Assembly (NCBI GenBank): GCA_937928755.1
Contig: CALEZI010000015.1
Location: 1-14,207, forward strand
Reading direction: 5' to 3'
Length of the DNA: 14,207 bases
From: an uncultured Rhodanobacteraceae bacterium
GTDB lineage: Bacteria; Pseudomonadota; Gammaproteobacteria; Xanthomonadales; SZUA-5
In this document: positions 14,183 to 14,207 of the stretch, in pieces
Layout of the letters: every line of letters starts with the position of its first letter
How positions within the stretch are numbered: the first letter of the stretch is position 1
Notes under the pieces: model-generated
What the model saw: the letters and a program-made list of their open reading frames with translations, nothing else
Told to the model about the DNA's origin: nothing
The model's database searches: none
Made by a program: the position numbers and the translations under genes

Positions 14183-14207
14183 ACGTTGCCTGCGCAGCGG
14201 GCTACGT
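14183..14207. repeat. Hairpin repeat cut by the window end
   Basis: ACGTTGCC (14183-14190) pairs in seven of eight positions with GGCTACGT (14200-14207) around TGCGCAGCG. The sequence stops inside the right arm. The upstream arm begins TAGGTC, so a longer match to GACCTA beyond the window would be expected if this is a dispersed palindromic repeat of the GTAGGTC-type seen between genes in many gammaproteobacteria. Confidence 0.4.

Noticed and set aside
1..14207. CRISPR array, prophage, integrase or insertion sequence
   Set aside because: No regularly spaced direct repeats beyond the two-copy 11-mer near 6450, and no transposase, integrase or phage protein on either strand.

Overview
The window is GC-rich, gene-dense bacterial chromosome carrying 14 protein-coding genes. 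The mix of genes (ECF sigma factor, PdxH, a DesK/NarL-type two-component system) together with a REP-like hairpin beginning TGTGGGAGCGG suggests a gammaproteobacterium, possibly of the Xanthomonadales/Lysobacterales type. This is an inference from style; there is no rRNA or other taxonomic marker. I see no tRNA, rRNA, CRISPR array, transposase, prophage gene or plasmid function.

Layout. (1) 50-1390: an ECF-type sigma factor (+) divergent from a probable single-pass anti-sigma factor (-). (2) 1482-6270, all on the minus strand and read from right to left: a secreted two-lobed aspartic peptidase, a secreted penicillin-binding/class C beta-lactamase-type serine hydrolase with a C-terminal membrane domain, pyridoxamine 5'-phosphate oxidase (pdxH), a class I SAM methyltransferase and a GNAT acetyltransferase. 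Only pdxH and the methyltransferase are closely spaced (19 nt). (3) 6526-9375 (+): an SPFH/SHOCT protein, a double zinc-ribbon protein with a C-terminal membrane helix, and an 85-residue membrane protein that overlaps it by ATGA. This resembles the YdjI/YdjG part of the Bacillus PspA membrane-stress locus, but no PspA gene is in view. A REP-like hairpin pair lies between the first two genes. (4) 9612-10391 (+): a DJ-1/PfpI-family protein with a probable signal peptide. (5) 10480-13962 (-): a four-gene operon read ABC ATPase, ABC-2 permease, DesK-like histidine kinase, NarL/DesR-like response regulator. Two of its three junctions are ATGA overlaps. It has the look of an autoregulated transporter/two-component unit.

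A strong hairpin sits between the convergent groups 4 and 5. Upstream of group 5 is an inverted repeat that could be an operator, and the window ends inside another hairpin-like repeat. No gene-free stretch exceeds 300 bases; the longest are 6271-6525, 13963-14207 and 9376-9611. Much of the window is ordinary housekeeping or accessory sequence. The part most worth a second look is the SPFH/zinc-ribbon/small-membrane-protein unit. I did not find clear evidence of a wholly new system.
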